From Variovorax ginsengisoli (GTDB taxonomy: Bacteria > Pseudomonadota > Gammaproteobacteria > Burkholderiales > Burkholderiaceae_C), in contig NZ_JAUJZH010000005.1 of the NCBI RefSeq assembly GCF_030486595.1, positions 124,001-188,000 of the forward strand: a stretch of DNA of 64,000 nucleotides. The letters are read 5' to 3'. A program made the translations under genes and the position numbers. The notes beneath the pieces are model-generated. The model saw nothing but the letters and a program-made list of their open reading frames with translations, did no database searches and had not been told where the DNA came from. Within the stretch, counting starts at the first letter, position 1. Every line of letters starts with the position of its first letter. Positions 55,774-64,000 of the stretch are shown here, in pieces.

Positions 55774-57003
55774 TTAGCCGAGGAGGGCCTGAGCGAACTC
55801 GCGCGCGTCGAAGGTTTCCAGGTCCTCGAGCTTCTCGCCGACGCCGATGAAATAGACCGGGATCGGCCGTTCGCGCGCGATCGCGCACAGCACGCCGCCC
55901 TTGGCCGTACCGTCGAGCTTGGTCACGACCAGCCCGGTCAGGCCCAGCGCCTCGTCGAAGGACTTGACCTGCGCCAGCGCGTTCTGGCCGGTGTTGCCGT
56001 CGATCACCAGCAGCACCTCGTGCGGCGCCGTCGGGTCGGCCCGGTTGACCACCCGCTTGATCTTCTTGAGCTCGTCCATCAGGTGGATCTGGGTCGGCAG
56101 CCGGCCGGCGGTGTCGACCAGCACCACGTCCTTGCCGCGCGCCTTGCCGGCATTGACCGCGTCGAAGCTCACGGCAGCCGGATCGCCGCCCTCCTGGCTG
56201 ACGATCTCGACCGTGTTGCGGTCGGCCCAGACCAGCAACTGCTCGCGCGCCGCGGCGCGGAAGGTATCGGCCGCCGCCAGCAGCACCGAGGCACCCTCGT
56301 TGGCCAGGTGCTTGGTGAGCTTGCCGATCGAGGTGGTCTTGCCGGCGCCGTTGACGCCGGCGACCATGATCACGGTCGGCGTGTGCTCGCCGATGACCAG
56401 CGATTTCTCCAGCGGGCGCAGCAGGTCGGCGATGGCGTCCGCCAGCAGCAGCTTGACCTGTGCCGCGTCGCTCGCCATGGTGCTCTTGACGCGGCGGCGC
56501 AGGTCTTCGAGCAGGTGCTCGGTGGCCTTGACCCCGGTGTCGGCCATCAGCAGCGCTTCCTCGAGTTCTTCGTAGAGTGCGTCGTCGATCTGGGCGTTGA
56601 CGAAGGTGGCGGCGATGCTGTTGCCGGTCTTGCGCAGACCGTTCTTGAGCTTGCCGAGCCAGCCGCTGCGCGCGGGTTCGGCCGCTGGCGCGGGAGGGTG
56701 AGGGGGAGGTGGTGGAGGCGGGGGCGATTCGGGCACCGGCGGCAACGCAGCGGGCAGGGCCGGCGGAGCCGCGGAAGGCGCGGGCACCGGGGCCGGCACC
56801 GCGACGGGGGCAGGAGGTGTCGGCGCAGCCACGGGGGCTGGCGGCGGCGGCTCCACCACAGGCGCCGCCTTGCCGCCGAACCAGCTGGAGGGCGAAAAGA
56901 CCGATTTGGGGGCGGGCGCGGGCGATTCGGCCGGCGGGGCCGCCGGCTCCGGAGCCGGCGCCGGGCTCTCGACCGCAGGTTTTTTCTTGAAGAAACTGAA
57001 CAT
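55774..57003 (-). CDS. ftsY: Signal recognition particle receptor FtsY
   Basis: A 409-residue SRP GTPase. MFSFFKKK opens it, then a Pro/Ala-rich linker (about 10-110) replaces the acidic A domain of E. coli. The NG domain has GVNGAGKTT (216-224, G1), DTFRAAAREQL (G2), VDTAGRLP (G3) and TKLDGTAKGG (G4/5). It docks ribosome-SRP complexes at the membrane. ATG 57003 is 29 bp from the divergent M16 peptidase gene. Confidence 0.95.
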   Translation of the reverse strand: MFSFFKKKPAVESPAPAPEPAAPPAESPAPAPKSVFSPSSWFGGKAAPVVEPPPPAPVAAPTPPAPVAVPAPVPAPSAAPPALPAALPPVPESPPPPPPPPHPPAPAAEPARSGWLGKLKNGLRKTGNSIAATFVNAQIDDALYEELEEALLMADTGVKATEHLLEDLRRRVKSTMASDAAQVKLLLADAIADLLRPLEKSLVIGEHTPTVIMVAGVNGAGKTTSIGKLTKHLANEGASVLLAAADTFRAAAREQLLVWADRNTVEIVSQEGGDPAAVSFDAVNAGKARGKDVVLVDTAGRLPTQIHLMDELKKIKRVVNRADPTAPHEVLLVIDGNTGQNALAQVKSFDEALGLTGLVVTKLDGTAKGGVLCAIARERPIPVYFIGVGEKLEDLETFDAREFAQALLG

Positions 57004-57032
57004 TGGGCGCTTTTTACAATCCGAGCCATTCT

Positions 57033-58496
57033 ATGAAACACCCCTTGCCACGCCGCGCTGCGTCGGTCGCGGTGCTGGCTTCGGTGCTGTTGGCACTGCC
57101 GAGCCTGCCTGCGCTGGCCCAGTCCGCCCATTCGCCCACCGCCGAGACGGCCGCGCCCACGGCGCCGGTTCCGGCCCGGCAATTCACGCTTTCCAACGGC
57201 ATGACCCTGATCGTCAAGCCCGACCGCCGGGCGCCGACCGCGGTCCAGATGCTCTGGGTCCGGGTCGGGTCGGTCGACGAGGTCGACGGCACTTCGGGCG
57301 TCGCCCACGTGCTCGAGCACATGATGTTCAAGGGCAGCAAGCAGCTCAAGCCGGGCGAGTTCTCGCGCCGCGTGGCTGCGCTCGGCGGGCGCGAGAACGC
57401 CTTCACCACCCGCGACTACACCGGCTACTACCAGCAGATTCCGGCCGGCCAGCTGGAGCAGGTGATGAAGCTCGAATCCGACCGCTTCGCCAGCAACCAG
57501 TGGCCCGACGACGAATTCAAGCGCGAGATCGAGGTCGTCAAGGAGGAGCGCCGGATGCGCACCGACGACCAGCCGCGGGCGCTGCTCGGCGAACAGCAGA
57601 ACGCGGCGATCTTCACCGCCTCGCCCTACCACCGCCCGGTGGTCGGCTGGATGAGCGACCTCGAAGCGATGACGCCGGCCGACGCCCGCGCCTTCTTCCA
57701 GCGCTGGTACGTGCCGTCCAATGCGGCGATCGTGGTGGCCGGCGACGTCGATGTCGACCAGGTGCGGGCCTGGGCCGAGAAATACTACGGCTCGATCCCG
57801 ACCCGTGCCGTGCCGGAGCGCAAGCCGCGCTCCGAGCCGGCGCAGCGCGGCGTGCGCCGGGTCGAATTCAAGGCGCCGGCCGAGCAGGCCTATGTGTCGC
57901 TGGCCTTCCGCGCGCCGCAGATCTCGACCGGCGACGCTTTCGGTGCCGCGGCCGACAGCGACGCCTATGCGCTGGTGGTGCTGGCGGCCCTGCTCGACGG
58001 CTATCCCGGTGCCCGGCTCGACCGCGCCCTGACGCAGGGGCCCGACCGCGTGGCCGATTCGGCCGGCGCCTATGCAGGCTTCATCGGCCGCGGGCCGCAG
58101 ATATTCGGGCTCGACGGCGTGCCCGCCGCCGGCAAGACGCCCGAGGCGGTGGAGGCCGCGCTGCGCGCCGAGGTCGCCAAGGTGGCGCGCGAGGGCGTCG
58201 GCGCGGCCGAACTGGCCCGCGTCAAGACCCAGTGGGTGGCGAGCGAGACCTACAAGCTCGACTCGGTGATGGCCCAGGCCCGCGAGCTCGGCAGCAACTG
58301 GGTGCAGGGCCTGCCGCTGGACGCCAGCGAGCGGATCATCGCGAAGCTGCAGGCGGTCACGGCCGAGCAGGTGCAGGCGGTGGCGGCGAAATACTTCGGC
58401 GACGACCAGATGACGGCCGCCGTTCTGCGGCCGCTGCCGCCCGAACCCAACCGCCGCCCGCGCGGTTTTGCAGCGCCTGCCGGCGATCTGCGTTGA
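57033..58496 (+). CDS. M16 family zinc metallopeptidase (catalytic)
   Basis: A 487-residue insulinase-type peptidase with signal peptide (1-29). The inverted zinc motif HVLEH (HxxEH) is followed by the second Glu in the VVKEERRMR region. The next gene is its inactive partner, and together they should form the clam-shell pair that degrades peptides in the periplasm. Start ATG 57033 lies downstream of a possible in-frame alternative at 57003. Confidence 0.9.
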   Translation: MKHPLPRRAASVAVLASVLLALPSLPALAQSAHSPTAETAAPTAPVPARQFTLSNGMTLIVKPDRRAPTAVQMLWVRVGSVDEVDGTSGVAHVLEHMMFKGSKQLKPGEFSRRVAALGGRENAFTTRDYTGYYQQIPAGQLEQVMKLESDRFASNQWPDDEFKREIEVVKEERRMRTDDQPRALLGEQQNAAIFTASPYHRPVVGWMSDLEAMTPADARAFFQRWYVPSNAAIVVAGDVDVDQVRAWAEKYYGSIPTRAVPERKPRSEPAQRGVRRVEFKAPAEQAYVSLAFRAPQISTGDAFGAAADSDAYALVVLAALLDGYPGARLDRALTQGPDRVADSAGAYAGFIGRGPQIFGLDGVPAAGKTPEAVEAALRAEVAKVAREGVGAAELARVKTQWVASETYKLDSVMAQARELGSNWVQGLPLDASERIIAKLQAVTAEQVQAVAAKYFGDDQMTAAVLRPLPPEPNRRPRGFAAPAGDLR

Positions 58497-58513
58497 AACG
58501 AGGTTGCATCCCC

Positions 58514-59857
58514 ATGTTCGACACACGACAGTTCGCGCTGCGCAGCCTGCTGGCCGGCGCCGCGCTTTTCATCGGCGCCGCCGCCCAGGCCGCCATTCCG
58601 ATCCAGCACTGGAGCCTCGCGAACGGTGCCAAGGTCTACCTGGCCGCCACCAACGCGCTGCCGATCGTCGATGTCCAGGTCGACTTCGACGCCGGTGGGC
58701 GGCGCGACCCTCCGGCCCAGGCCGGCTTGGCCTCGATGACCGCAGGGATGGTCGAGAAAGGCATTCGTGCGAACGGCAGCGACCCCGCCTTGGACCAGAA
58801 CGCCTTGGGCGAAGCCTGGGCCGATCTCGGCGCCAATTTCGACGCCGGTGCCGGCTCCGACCGCACCAGCTTCACCTTGCGCACGCTGTCCGATCCGGTG
58901 CTGCTCGACAAGGCGGTGCGCCTGGCCGCGCGCGAGATCGGCGAGCCGGCCTTCCCCGAGGACGTCTGGAAGCGCGAGCGCGAGCGCATCGGGGCCTCGA
59001 TCCGGGAAGCCAACACCAAGCCCGCCACCCGGGTCGAGCGGGCCTTTTCGCAGGGCGTCTACGGCACCCATCCCTACGGCCTGGAGACCACCGAGGCCAC
59101 GCTGGCTCAGATCGACGTCGCCGCGATGCGTGCGCGCTATGCGCAGCTGATCGTGCCCTGCCGCGCCAAGATCAGCATCGTCGGCGCCGTCACGCGGGCG
59201 CAGGCCGACGGCATCGCCGCCACGCTGCTGTCGCGGCTGCCCGCCGGGGGCGCTTGCGCCGCGCTGCCGGCGGTGCCCGAAGTGCAGCCGCTGGCGGCGC
59301 CCAAGGACGATCGCATCCCTTTCGATTCGGCCCAGGCCCACGTGCTGATCGGCCAGCCCGGCTATCGGCGCGCCGACCCCGACCACTTCGCGCTCACGCT
59401 CGGCAACTACGTGCTCGGCGGCGGTGGCTTCGTCTCGCGCCTGACCGAGCAGGTGCGCGAGAAACGCGGGCTGGCCTACAGCGTCTACAGCGGCTTCTCG
59501 CCGGGCCTGCATGCGGGCGCCTTCCGCATCGGTTTCCAGACCCGGCCCGACCAGGCCGATGAAGCCGTCAAGGTCTCGAAGGACGTACTGGCGAAGTTCG
59601 TCGCCGACGGCCCGACCGAGGCCGAGCTCAAGGCCGCGAAAGACAACCTGATCGGCGGCTTTCCGCTGCTGCTGGACAGCAACCGGAAGCTGCTCGGCAA
59701 CGTCGCCAACATCGCCTGGAACGACCTGCCGCTCGACTACCTCGAGACCTGGACCGCGCGCGTGAACGCGATCACCGTGGCCGACGTCAAGGCGGCCTTC
59801 GCGCGCAAGCTCCAGCCGGAGAAGATGGTGACGGTGGTGGTGGGCGGGCAACCTTGA
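58514..59857 (+). CDS. M16 family peptidase-like protein (non-catalytic partner)
   Basis: A 447-residue M16 homologue with a signal peptide (1-26). Where the zinc motif should be, it has GLASMTAGMVEKG, so no HxxEH is present, but the C-terminal REKRGLAYSVYSGFSP (the R/Y region used to grip substrate) is kept. It follows its active partner by 17 bp. This pairing is known for bacterial M16B enzymes. Confidence 0.9.
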   Translation: MFDTRQFALRSLLAGAALFIGAAAQAAIPIQHWSLANGAKVYLAATNALPIVDVQVDFDAGGRRDPPAQAGLASMTAGMVEKGIRANGSDPALDQNALGEAWADLGANFDAGAGSDRTSFTLRTLSDPVLLDKAVRLAAREIGEPAFPEDVWKRERERIGASIREANTKPATRVERAFSQGVYGTHPYGLETTEATLAQIDVAAMRARYAQLIVPCRAKISIVGAVTRAQADGIAATLLSRLPAGGACAALPAVPEVQPLAAPKDDRIPFDSAQAHVLIGQPGYRRADPDHFALTLGNYVLGGGGFVSRLTEQVREKRGLAYSVYSGFSPGLHAGAFRIGFQTRPDQADEAVKVSKDVLAKFVADGPTEAELKAAKDNLIGGFPLLLDSNRKLLGNVANIAWNDLPLDYLETWTARVNAITVADVKAAFARKLQPEKMVTVVVGGQP

Positions 59858-59864
59858 AGGCCCG

Positions 59865-60548
59865 GTGCAGGCGGCTGCCGTTAAGCTCCCGGGTGTGAAA
59901 CCAAAGTCCCGAACACCCGCCCCCGCGGCACCGGCCAAGCCAGCCAAACTCGCCAAGGCACCGCATTTCGTCCGCATCATCGGCGGCCAGTGGAAGCGAA
60001 CCCGCCTCGCGGTCGCCGACAAGCCCGGCCTGCGCCCGACTCCCGACCGGGTGCGCGAAACCCTCTTCAACTGGCTCGCCAGCCTGGCCGGCGTCGGCGG
60101 CGGCGAGCTGCCCGGCTGGCAGTGCGTCGATGCCTTCGCCGGCACCGGCGCGATCGGCCTCGAAGCCGCCTCGCGCGGCGCCGCCTCGGTGCTGCTGTGC
60201 GAACAGGACCCGGCACTGGTCGCCCAGCTCCAGGGCCTGAAGGCCAAGCTCGGCGCCGACGCCGTGCGCGTCGAGCGCGGCAACGGCGTCACGGCGCTCG
60301 AGCGGGTGCCGGCCGGGAGCCTGCATGCGGTGTTCCTGGACCCGCCGTTCGAGAACCCCGCCTTGTACGAGCCGGCCCTGCGTGCGGCCCTGCGGGCTCT
60401 GCGGCCCGAGGGCGTGGTCTACCTGGAGGCCGCCCGGCGCTGGAGCGACGACGAGCTCGCCGCGCTCGGCCTTTCGGTCTTCCGCTACCTGAAGGCCGGC
60501 GCCGTGCACGCCCACCTTCTGCAGGCCGCGGCAAGCCCCGCTGCATAA
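59865..60548 (+). CDS. rsmD: 16S rRNA (guanine(966)-N2)-methyltransferase RsmD
   Basis: A 227-residue SAM methyltransferase. HFVRIIGGQWKRTRLAV and RPTPDRVRETLFNWL are RsmD signatures, CVDAFAGTGAIGLEAASRG is motif I, and VFLDPPF is the catalytic DPPF motif IV. An Ala/Pro/Lys-rich extension (about 1-33) precedes it. Start GTG 59865 is uncertain, GTG 59895 also fits. coaD follows after 45 bp, a common order. Confidence 0.9.
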   Translation: MQAAAVKLPGVKPKSRTPAPAAPAKPAKLAKAPHFVRIIGGQWKRTRLAVADKPGLRPTPDRVRETLFNWLASLAGVGGGELPGWQCVDAFAGTGAIGLEAASRGAASVLLCEQDPALVAQLQGLKAKLGADAVRVERGNGVTALERVPAGSLHAVFLDPPFENPALYEPALRAALRALRPEGVVYLEAARRWSDDELAALGLSVFRYLKAGAVHAHLLQAAASPAA

Positions 60549-60593
60549 TCCGCCGAACCTGGCCGACGGCGGCCGAATCAGGAGGAAAGAAGC

Positions 60594-61097
60594 ATGTCCA
60601 GCAACGTGATCGCCGTATATCCCGGCACCTTCGACCCCATGACGCTCGGTCACGAGGACGTGGTGCGGCGCGCGACCCAGCTGTTTTCGCGGGTCATCGT
60701 CGCGGTGGCAGCGGGACACCACAAGAAGGCCTTGTTCACGCTGCAGGAGCGCATCGACATGGCGCGCGACGCCGTCAAGCCCTACAGCGACCAGGTCACG
60801 GTCGAGAGCTTCTCGGGCCTGCTGCGCGACTTCGTGGTCGCCCGCGGCGGCAAGGCGATGGTGCGCGGCCTGCGCGCCGTGACCGACTTCGACTACGAGT
60901 TCCAGCTGGCCGGCATGAACCGTTCGCTCATGCCCGAGGTCGAGACTGTGTTCCTGACGCCGAGCGACAAGTACCAGTTCATCTCCAGCACCTTCGTTCG
61001 CGAGATCGCGATGCTGGGCGGCGAGGTCGACAAGTTCGTCTCGCCCAACGTCCAGGACAGCCTGCTCGCCAAGGTCCGCGGCCTCGTGCGCGAATGA
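60594..61097 (+). CDS. coaD: Phosphopantetheine adenylyltransferase
   Basis: A 167-residue nucleotidyltransferase making dephospho-CoA from 4'-phosphopantetheine. [16 protein letters not shown] (T/HxGH motif), [14 protein letters not shown] and the [12 protein letters not shown] (ISSxxxR) signature are all present. AGGAGG precedes ATG 60594. The stop lies on the left arm of an 8-bp dyad at 61096. Confidence 0.97.
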   Translation: MSSNVIAVYPGTFDPMTLGHEDVVRRATQLFSRVIVAVAAGHHKKALFTLQERIDMARDAVKPYSDQVTVESFSGLLRDFVVARGGKAMVRGLRAVTDFDYEFQLAGMNRSLMPEVETVFLTPSDKYQFISSTFVREIAMLGGEVDKFVSPNVQDSLLAKVRGLVRE

Positions 61098-61127
61098 GCC
61101 CCCGCCCGGCCGCTCCGAAGGGGGCTC
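61096..61127. repeat. Dyad symmetry in the coaD-pxpB gap
   Basis: GAGCCCCC (61096-61103) and GGGGGCTC (61120-61127) pair perfectly across a 16-base loop, and a smaller GTGCGAAGCAC hairpin follows. There is no T-run, so termination by rho-independent means is unlikely; mRNA processing or a REP-like repeat are other options. Confidence 0.45.
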
Positions 61128-61146
61128 GCACCGCAGTGCGAAGCAC

Positions 61147-61151
61147 GGAGG
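61147..61151 (+). promoter_or_regulatory. Ribosome binding site for a TTG start
   Basis: GGAGG, seven bases before TTG 61159, supports this non-ATG start for pxpB. Confidence 0.6.
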
Positions 61152-61158
61152 TTGCCGT

Positions 61159-61818
61159 TTGACCCCCCAGCCGCTTCGGCTGCATTCGCTGGGCGAGGCC
61201 GCCTTGCTGTGCGAGCTGCCGGCGCCGGCGACGCTCGTCCAGCAGCAGCGCATCTGGGCGCTGGCCGCGGAAGCGATGCAGTGGCGCGGCGTGCAGGAGG
61301 TGCTGCCGGGCATGAACAACCTGAGCCTGCTGTTCGATCCGGCGCAGATCGATGTCGTCGAACTCGAGATGCAGGTGCTGTCGGCCTGGCCGCAACTGGC
61401 CGCGGCCGGCATTCAGGGCCGGCAGGTCGAGATCCCGGTCGCCTATGGCGGCGAATCCGGCCCCGACTTGGCCGAGGTCGCCCGCCACACGGGCCTGTCG
61501 CCGGCCGAGGTCGTGAAGCGGCACAGCGCGGGTCACTACGTGGTGTACCTACTCGGCTTCCTGCCGGGCTTCGCCTTCATGGGCGGCCTGCCGCCGGAGC
61601 TGGCGACGCCGCGGCGCAAGGAGCCGCGCCTGGCCGTGCCGGCGCGTTCGGTGGGCATCGGCGGCGAGCAGACCGGCATCTACCCGCTGGTCTCGCCGGG
61701 CGGCTGGCAGCTGATCGGCCGCACCTCGCTGGAGATGTTCGATCCGGGCGCGGCCGAGCCGACCCTCCTGCGGCCGGGCGACCAGGTGCGTTTCGTGGTC
61801 GAAAGCATGGAAGCCTGA
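61159..61818 (+). CDS. pxpB: 5-oxoprolinase subunit PxpB (KipI family)
   Basis: A 219-residue allophanate hydrolase-like (AHS1) protein. MNNLSLLFDP, HSAGHYVVYLLGFLPGFAFMGG and RSVGIGGEQTGIYPLVSPGGW are family signatures. With PxpC and PxpA it opens 5-oxoproline to glutamate using ATP. The start is TTG 61159. The stop overlaps pxpC by one base (TGATG). Confidence 0.93.
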   Translation: MTPQPLRLHSLGEAALLCELPAPATLVQQQRIWALAAEAMQWRGVQEVLPGMNNLSLLFDPAQIDVVELEMQVLSAWPQLAAAGIQGRQVEIPVAYGGESGPDLAEVARHTGLSPAEVVKRHSAGHYVVYLLGFLPGFAFMGGLPPELATPRRKEPRLAVPARSVGIGGEQTGIYPLVSPGGWQLIGRTSLEMFDPGAAEPTLLRPGDQVRFVVESMEA

Positions 61819-62858
61819 TGACGGGCGCTTCCGGACTCACGGTCCTGCGACCGGGCATGCTGGCCTCGGTGCAGGATCTCGGGCGTCCGGGCCACCGCCA
61901 GCTCGGCATCTGCCCGGGCGGCGCGCTGGACACGCTGGCCCTGACCCTCGCCAACCGGCTGGCCGGCAACCCCGACGGCGCCGCCGGCCTCGAACTCACG
62001 ATGGGCGGCTGCGAGATTCGCTTCGAGGTCCCGTCCCGCATCGCGCTCGCCGGCGACGACTTCGGCGCCACGCTCGACGGCGTGCCGCTGTGGCCGTGCT
62101 GGAGCCTGCCGGTGGCCGCGGGGCAGGTGCTCAAGCTGGCCGGGGCCAATCGGTCGGCACTGAAGGCCGGGCTGCGCAGCTGGCTGGCGGTGGCCGGCGG
62201 GATCGATGTCCCGGTGATCCTCGGCTCGCGCAGCACCGACCTCAAGGCCGGTTTCGGCGGCCACCACGGGCGGGCCCTCAAGAAGGGCGACAAGCTGGCA
62301 CTCGGCACGACGGCACTGGACGCGCAGCAGCTGGCGCGGCGGCCCTTCGGCGTGCGCAGCCCCGACCCGGGCCGCGGCAGCGACGGCGCGACCGTGCTGC
62401 GGGTCATGCCCGGCCCCGAGTTCGAGCAGTTCACGATCGCGTCGCGCGAGGCGCTGTGGGGCGGGTCCTGGCGCCTCACGCCGCAGAGCAACCGCATGGG
62501 GAGCCGGCTCGAGGGCTTCGAGCTCAAGCGCCGGCGCGCCGTCGACATGCTGTCTTCGGGCGTGATCCCGGGCACGATCCAGGTGCCGCCTGCGGGCCAG
62601 CCGATCATCCTGATGGGCGATGCCCAGACCACCGGCGGCTATCCGCGCATCGGCGTGGTGATCCGCGCCGACCTCTGGAAGCTGGCGCAGGCGCCGCTCA
62701 ATGGCCGGCTGCGGCTGCAGCAGGTCGATTCGGCACAGGCGCTGGCGGCCTGGGACGAGCGCCGGCGCTATCTCTCGCAGGTGGCGCAAGGCCTGGCGTC
62801 GGCGGGGTGGATCGCACCGGCGCAGAATCCTCCCCAAGGAGAAAGCGATGCAGATTGA
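61818..62858 (+). CDS. pxpC: 5-oxoprolinase subunit PxpC (KipA family)
   Basis: A 346-residue AHS2 protein. [21 protein letters not shown] at the start, [11 protein letters not shown], and [25 protein letters not shown] at the end are diagnostic. It pairs with PxpB in the oxoprolinase. Coupled to pxpB by TGATG; its last 11 bases overlap pxpA. Confidence 0.93.
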   Translation: MTGASGLTVLRPGMLASVQDLGRPGHRQLGICPGGALDTLALTLANRLAGNPDGAAGLELTMGGCEIRFEVPSRIALAGDDFGATLDGVPLWPCWSLPVAAGQVLKLAGANRSALKAGLRSWLAVAGGIDVPVILGSRSTDLKAGFGGHHGRALKKGDKLALGTTALDAQQLARRPFGVRSPDPGRGSDGATVLRVMPGPEFEQFTIASREALWGGSWRLTPQSNRMGSRLEGFELKRRRAVDMLSSGVIPGTIQVPPAGQPIILMGDAQTTGGYPRIGVVIRADLWKLAQAPLNGRLRLQQVDSAQALAAWDERRRYLSQVAQGLASAGWIAPAQNPPQGESDAD

Positions 62859-63585
62859 CCTCAACGCCGACCTCGGCGAGGGATGCGACAACGACGAGGC
62901 CCTGCTCGGGCTGGTGAGCTCGGCCAACATCGCCTGCGGCTGGCACGCCGGCGACGCCCGCACCATGCAGCAGTGCGTGCGCTGGGCGATCGCCAACGGC
63001 GTCGCGATCGGCGCCCACCCGAGCTTCCCGGACCGCGAGAACTTCGGCCGCAGCACCATGCACCTGCCGCCCGAGGAGATCGTCGCCGGCGTGCTCTATC
63101 AGATCGGCGCGCTGGCCGCGATCGTCAAGGCCGAAGGCGGCCGGCTGGCCCACGTCAAGCCACACGGCGCGCTCTACAACCAGGCGGTCAAGGAGCCGGC
63201 GCTGGCCGAGGCGATCTGCGAGGCGGTGCGCCGCTTCGATCCCTCGCTGCGCTATTTCGGGCTGGCCGGAAGCGGCATGATCGGCGCGGCCGAGCGCGCC
63301 GGCCTGCGGCCGGTCGAGGAGGTCTTCGCAGACCGCGGCTACATGCCCGACGGCAGCCTGGTGCCGCGCAGCCAGCCGGGCGCCCTGATCGACGACGAAG
63401 AAGCCTCGCTGGCCCAGACCCTGTCGCTGGTGCGCGACCGGCAGGTGCGCGCCATCGACGGCAGCCTGGTGGCGGTGAATGCGCAGACGGTCTGCCTGCA
63501 TGGCGACGGCCCGCATGCGCTGGCCTTCGCGCGCCGCATCCGCGAGCGGCTGGCGGCCGAAGGCATCGCGGTCGCGGCGACGTGA
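62848..63585 (+). CDS. pxpA: 5-oxoprolinase subunit PxpA (LamB/YcsF family)
   Basis: A 245-residue TIM-barrel subunit. [10 protein letters not shown] opens it, with [14 protein letters not shown] and [18 protein letters not shown] following, and KPHGALYN and the closing [11 protein letters not shown] are all typical. AAGGAG lies upstream of ATG 62848. Its stop overlaps the next start (GTGA). Confidence 0.95.
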   Translation: MQIDLNADLGEGCDNDEALLGLVSSANIACGWHAGDARTMQQCVRWAIANGVAIGAHPSFPDRENFGRSTMHLPPEEIVAGVLYQIGALAAIVKAEGGRLAHVKPHGALYNQAVKEPALAEAICEAVRRFDPSLRYFGLAGSGMIGAAERAGLRPVEEVFADRGYMPDGSLVPRSQPGALIDDEEASLAQTLSLVRDRQVRAIDGSLVAVNAQTVCLHGDGPHALAFARRIRERLAAEGIAVAAT

Positions 63586-64000
63586 ACGTCCTGCTGACCG
63601 GCTTCGAGCCCTTCGACCGGGAGACGGTCAATCCGTCCTGGGAGGCCGTGCGCGCGCTCGACGGCTGGCGCCAGGGCGCTGTCGTGGTGCATGCGCGCCG
63701 CATCCCCTGCGTCTTCGGCGCCGCGCTGCGCGCGCTCGACACGGCGATCGACGAACTGCAGCCGCAGCTGGTGCTCGCCGTCGGCCAGGCCGGCGGCCGC
63801 AGCGAGTTCACGCCCGAACGGGTGGCGATCAATGTCGACGACGGCCGCATCGGCGACAACGCCGGGCACCAGCCGATCGACCAACCGGTGGTGGCGGGCG
63901 CGCCCGCGGCCTACTTCTCGACCTTGCCGATCAAGGCCATGGTGCGCGACCTGCGGGCCGCGGGCATCCCGGCCGCGGTGTCGAACAGCGCCGGCACCTT
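63582..64000 (+). CDS. pcp: Pyrrolidone-carboxylate peptidase, N-terminal part (cut by window edge)
   Basis: The first 139 codons of a cysteine peptidase (family C15) that removes N-terminal pyroglutamate. [20 protein letters not shown] and [18 protein letters not shown] (with the catalytic Glu) are clear; the sequence ends in SNSAGT, just before the catalytic Cys. GTG 63582 overlaps the pxpA stop (GTGA). Peptide-derived pyroglutamate would feed the PxpABC enzyme. Confidence 0.93.
   Translation, partial: MNVLLTGFEPFDRETVNPSWEAVRALDGWRQGAVVVHARRIPCVFGAALRALDTAIDELQPQLVLAVGQAGGRSEFTPERVAINVDDGRIGDNAGHQPIDQPVVAGAPAAYFSTLPIKAMVRDLRAAGIPAAVSNSAGT

Overview
The window looks like chromosomal DNA of a high-GC betaproteobacterium in Burkholderiales, most like Comamonadaceae and possibly Variovorax. 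That placement is an inference from gene content: a betaproteobacterial aa3 oxidase cluster (coxB-coxA-small ORF-cox11-DUF2970-coxC-surf1-ctaA-ctaB-sco), several orphan Bug/TctC binding proteins, a pcaIJF cluster under an IclR regulator, and a CIRCE element in front of rpoH. No rRNA, tRNA, CRISPR array, transposase or phage gene was seen. Coding density is very high, and no gap between genes exceeds about 200 bp. Many convergent pairs touch or overlap, and several divergent pairs are only 20-30 bp apart.

Layout. 1-4.1 kb: end of a sulfatase-like gene, a Bug binding protein, an orphan LivM permease, an intradiol (hydroxyquinol/catechol) dioxygenase and a UbiE-like methyltransferase. 4.2-12.8 kb: a winged-helix/STAND regulator convergent with a two-gene unit (metallophosphoesterase, then a giant GMC oxidoreductase fused to an alpha/beta hydrolase). 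Upstream of that unit lies a striking 91-bp inverted-repeat array, followed by a divergent GNAT gene. 12.8-16.5 kb: an ABC amino-acid-type binding protein, a membrane-anchored TAXI protein and a CsgG-like lipoprotein with an apparent frameshift in its signal peptide. 16.6-23.9 kb: IclR regulator and operator, pcaIJF, an SDR, a Bug protein, an ornithine-cyclodeaminase-family gene, a TauE/SafE exporter and a small ORF.

24-37.4 kb: a minus-strand aromatic-acid catabolic run (MarR, acyl-CoA dehydrogenase, tannase/feruloyl-esterase lipoprotein, complete Liv-type ABC importer with a fused LivM-LivG, SDR, feruloyl-CoA-synthetase-like ligase, crotonase) and a divergent amidohydrolase. The genes suggest that an extracytoplasmic ester is cleaved, the acid imported, activated with CoA and shortened; pcaIJF could finish the ring products, but the substrate is not shown by sequence. 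37.5-43.3 kb: KefC/KefF-type potassium efflux pair, orphan ParA, MaoC dehydratase, TrmL, ComF and a BioC-like methyltransferase.

43.4-53.3 kb: cytochrome c oxidase structural and assembly genes (subunits, Cox11, SURF1, heme O/A synthesis, SCO). 53.3-57 kb: AlkC-like gene, shared terminator, rpoH with a CIRCE operator, Mpo1-like gene and ftsY. 57-61.1 kb: an active/inactive M16 peptidase pair, rsmD and coaD. 61.2-64 kb: pxpBCA (5-oxoprolinase) translationally coupled to a pyroglutamyl peptidase that runs off the right edge.
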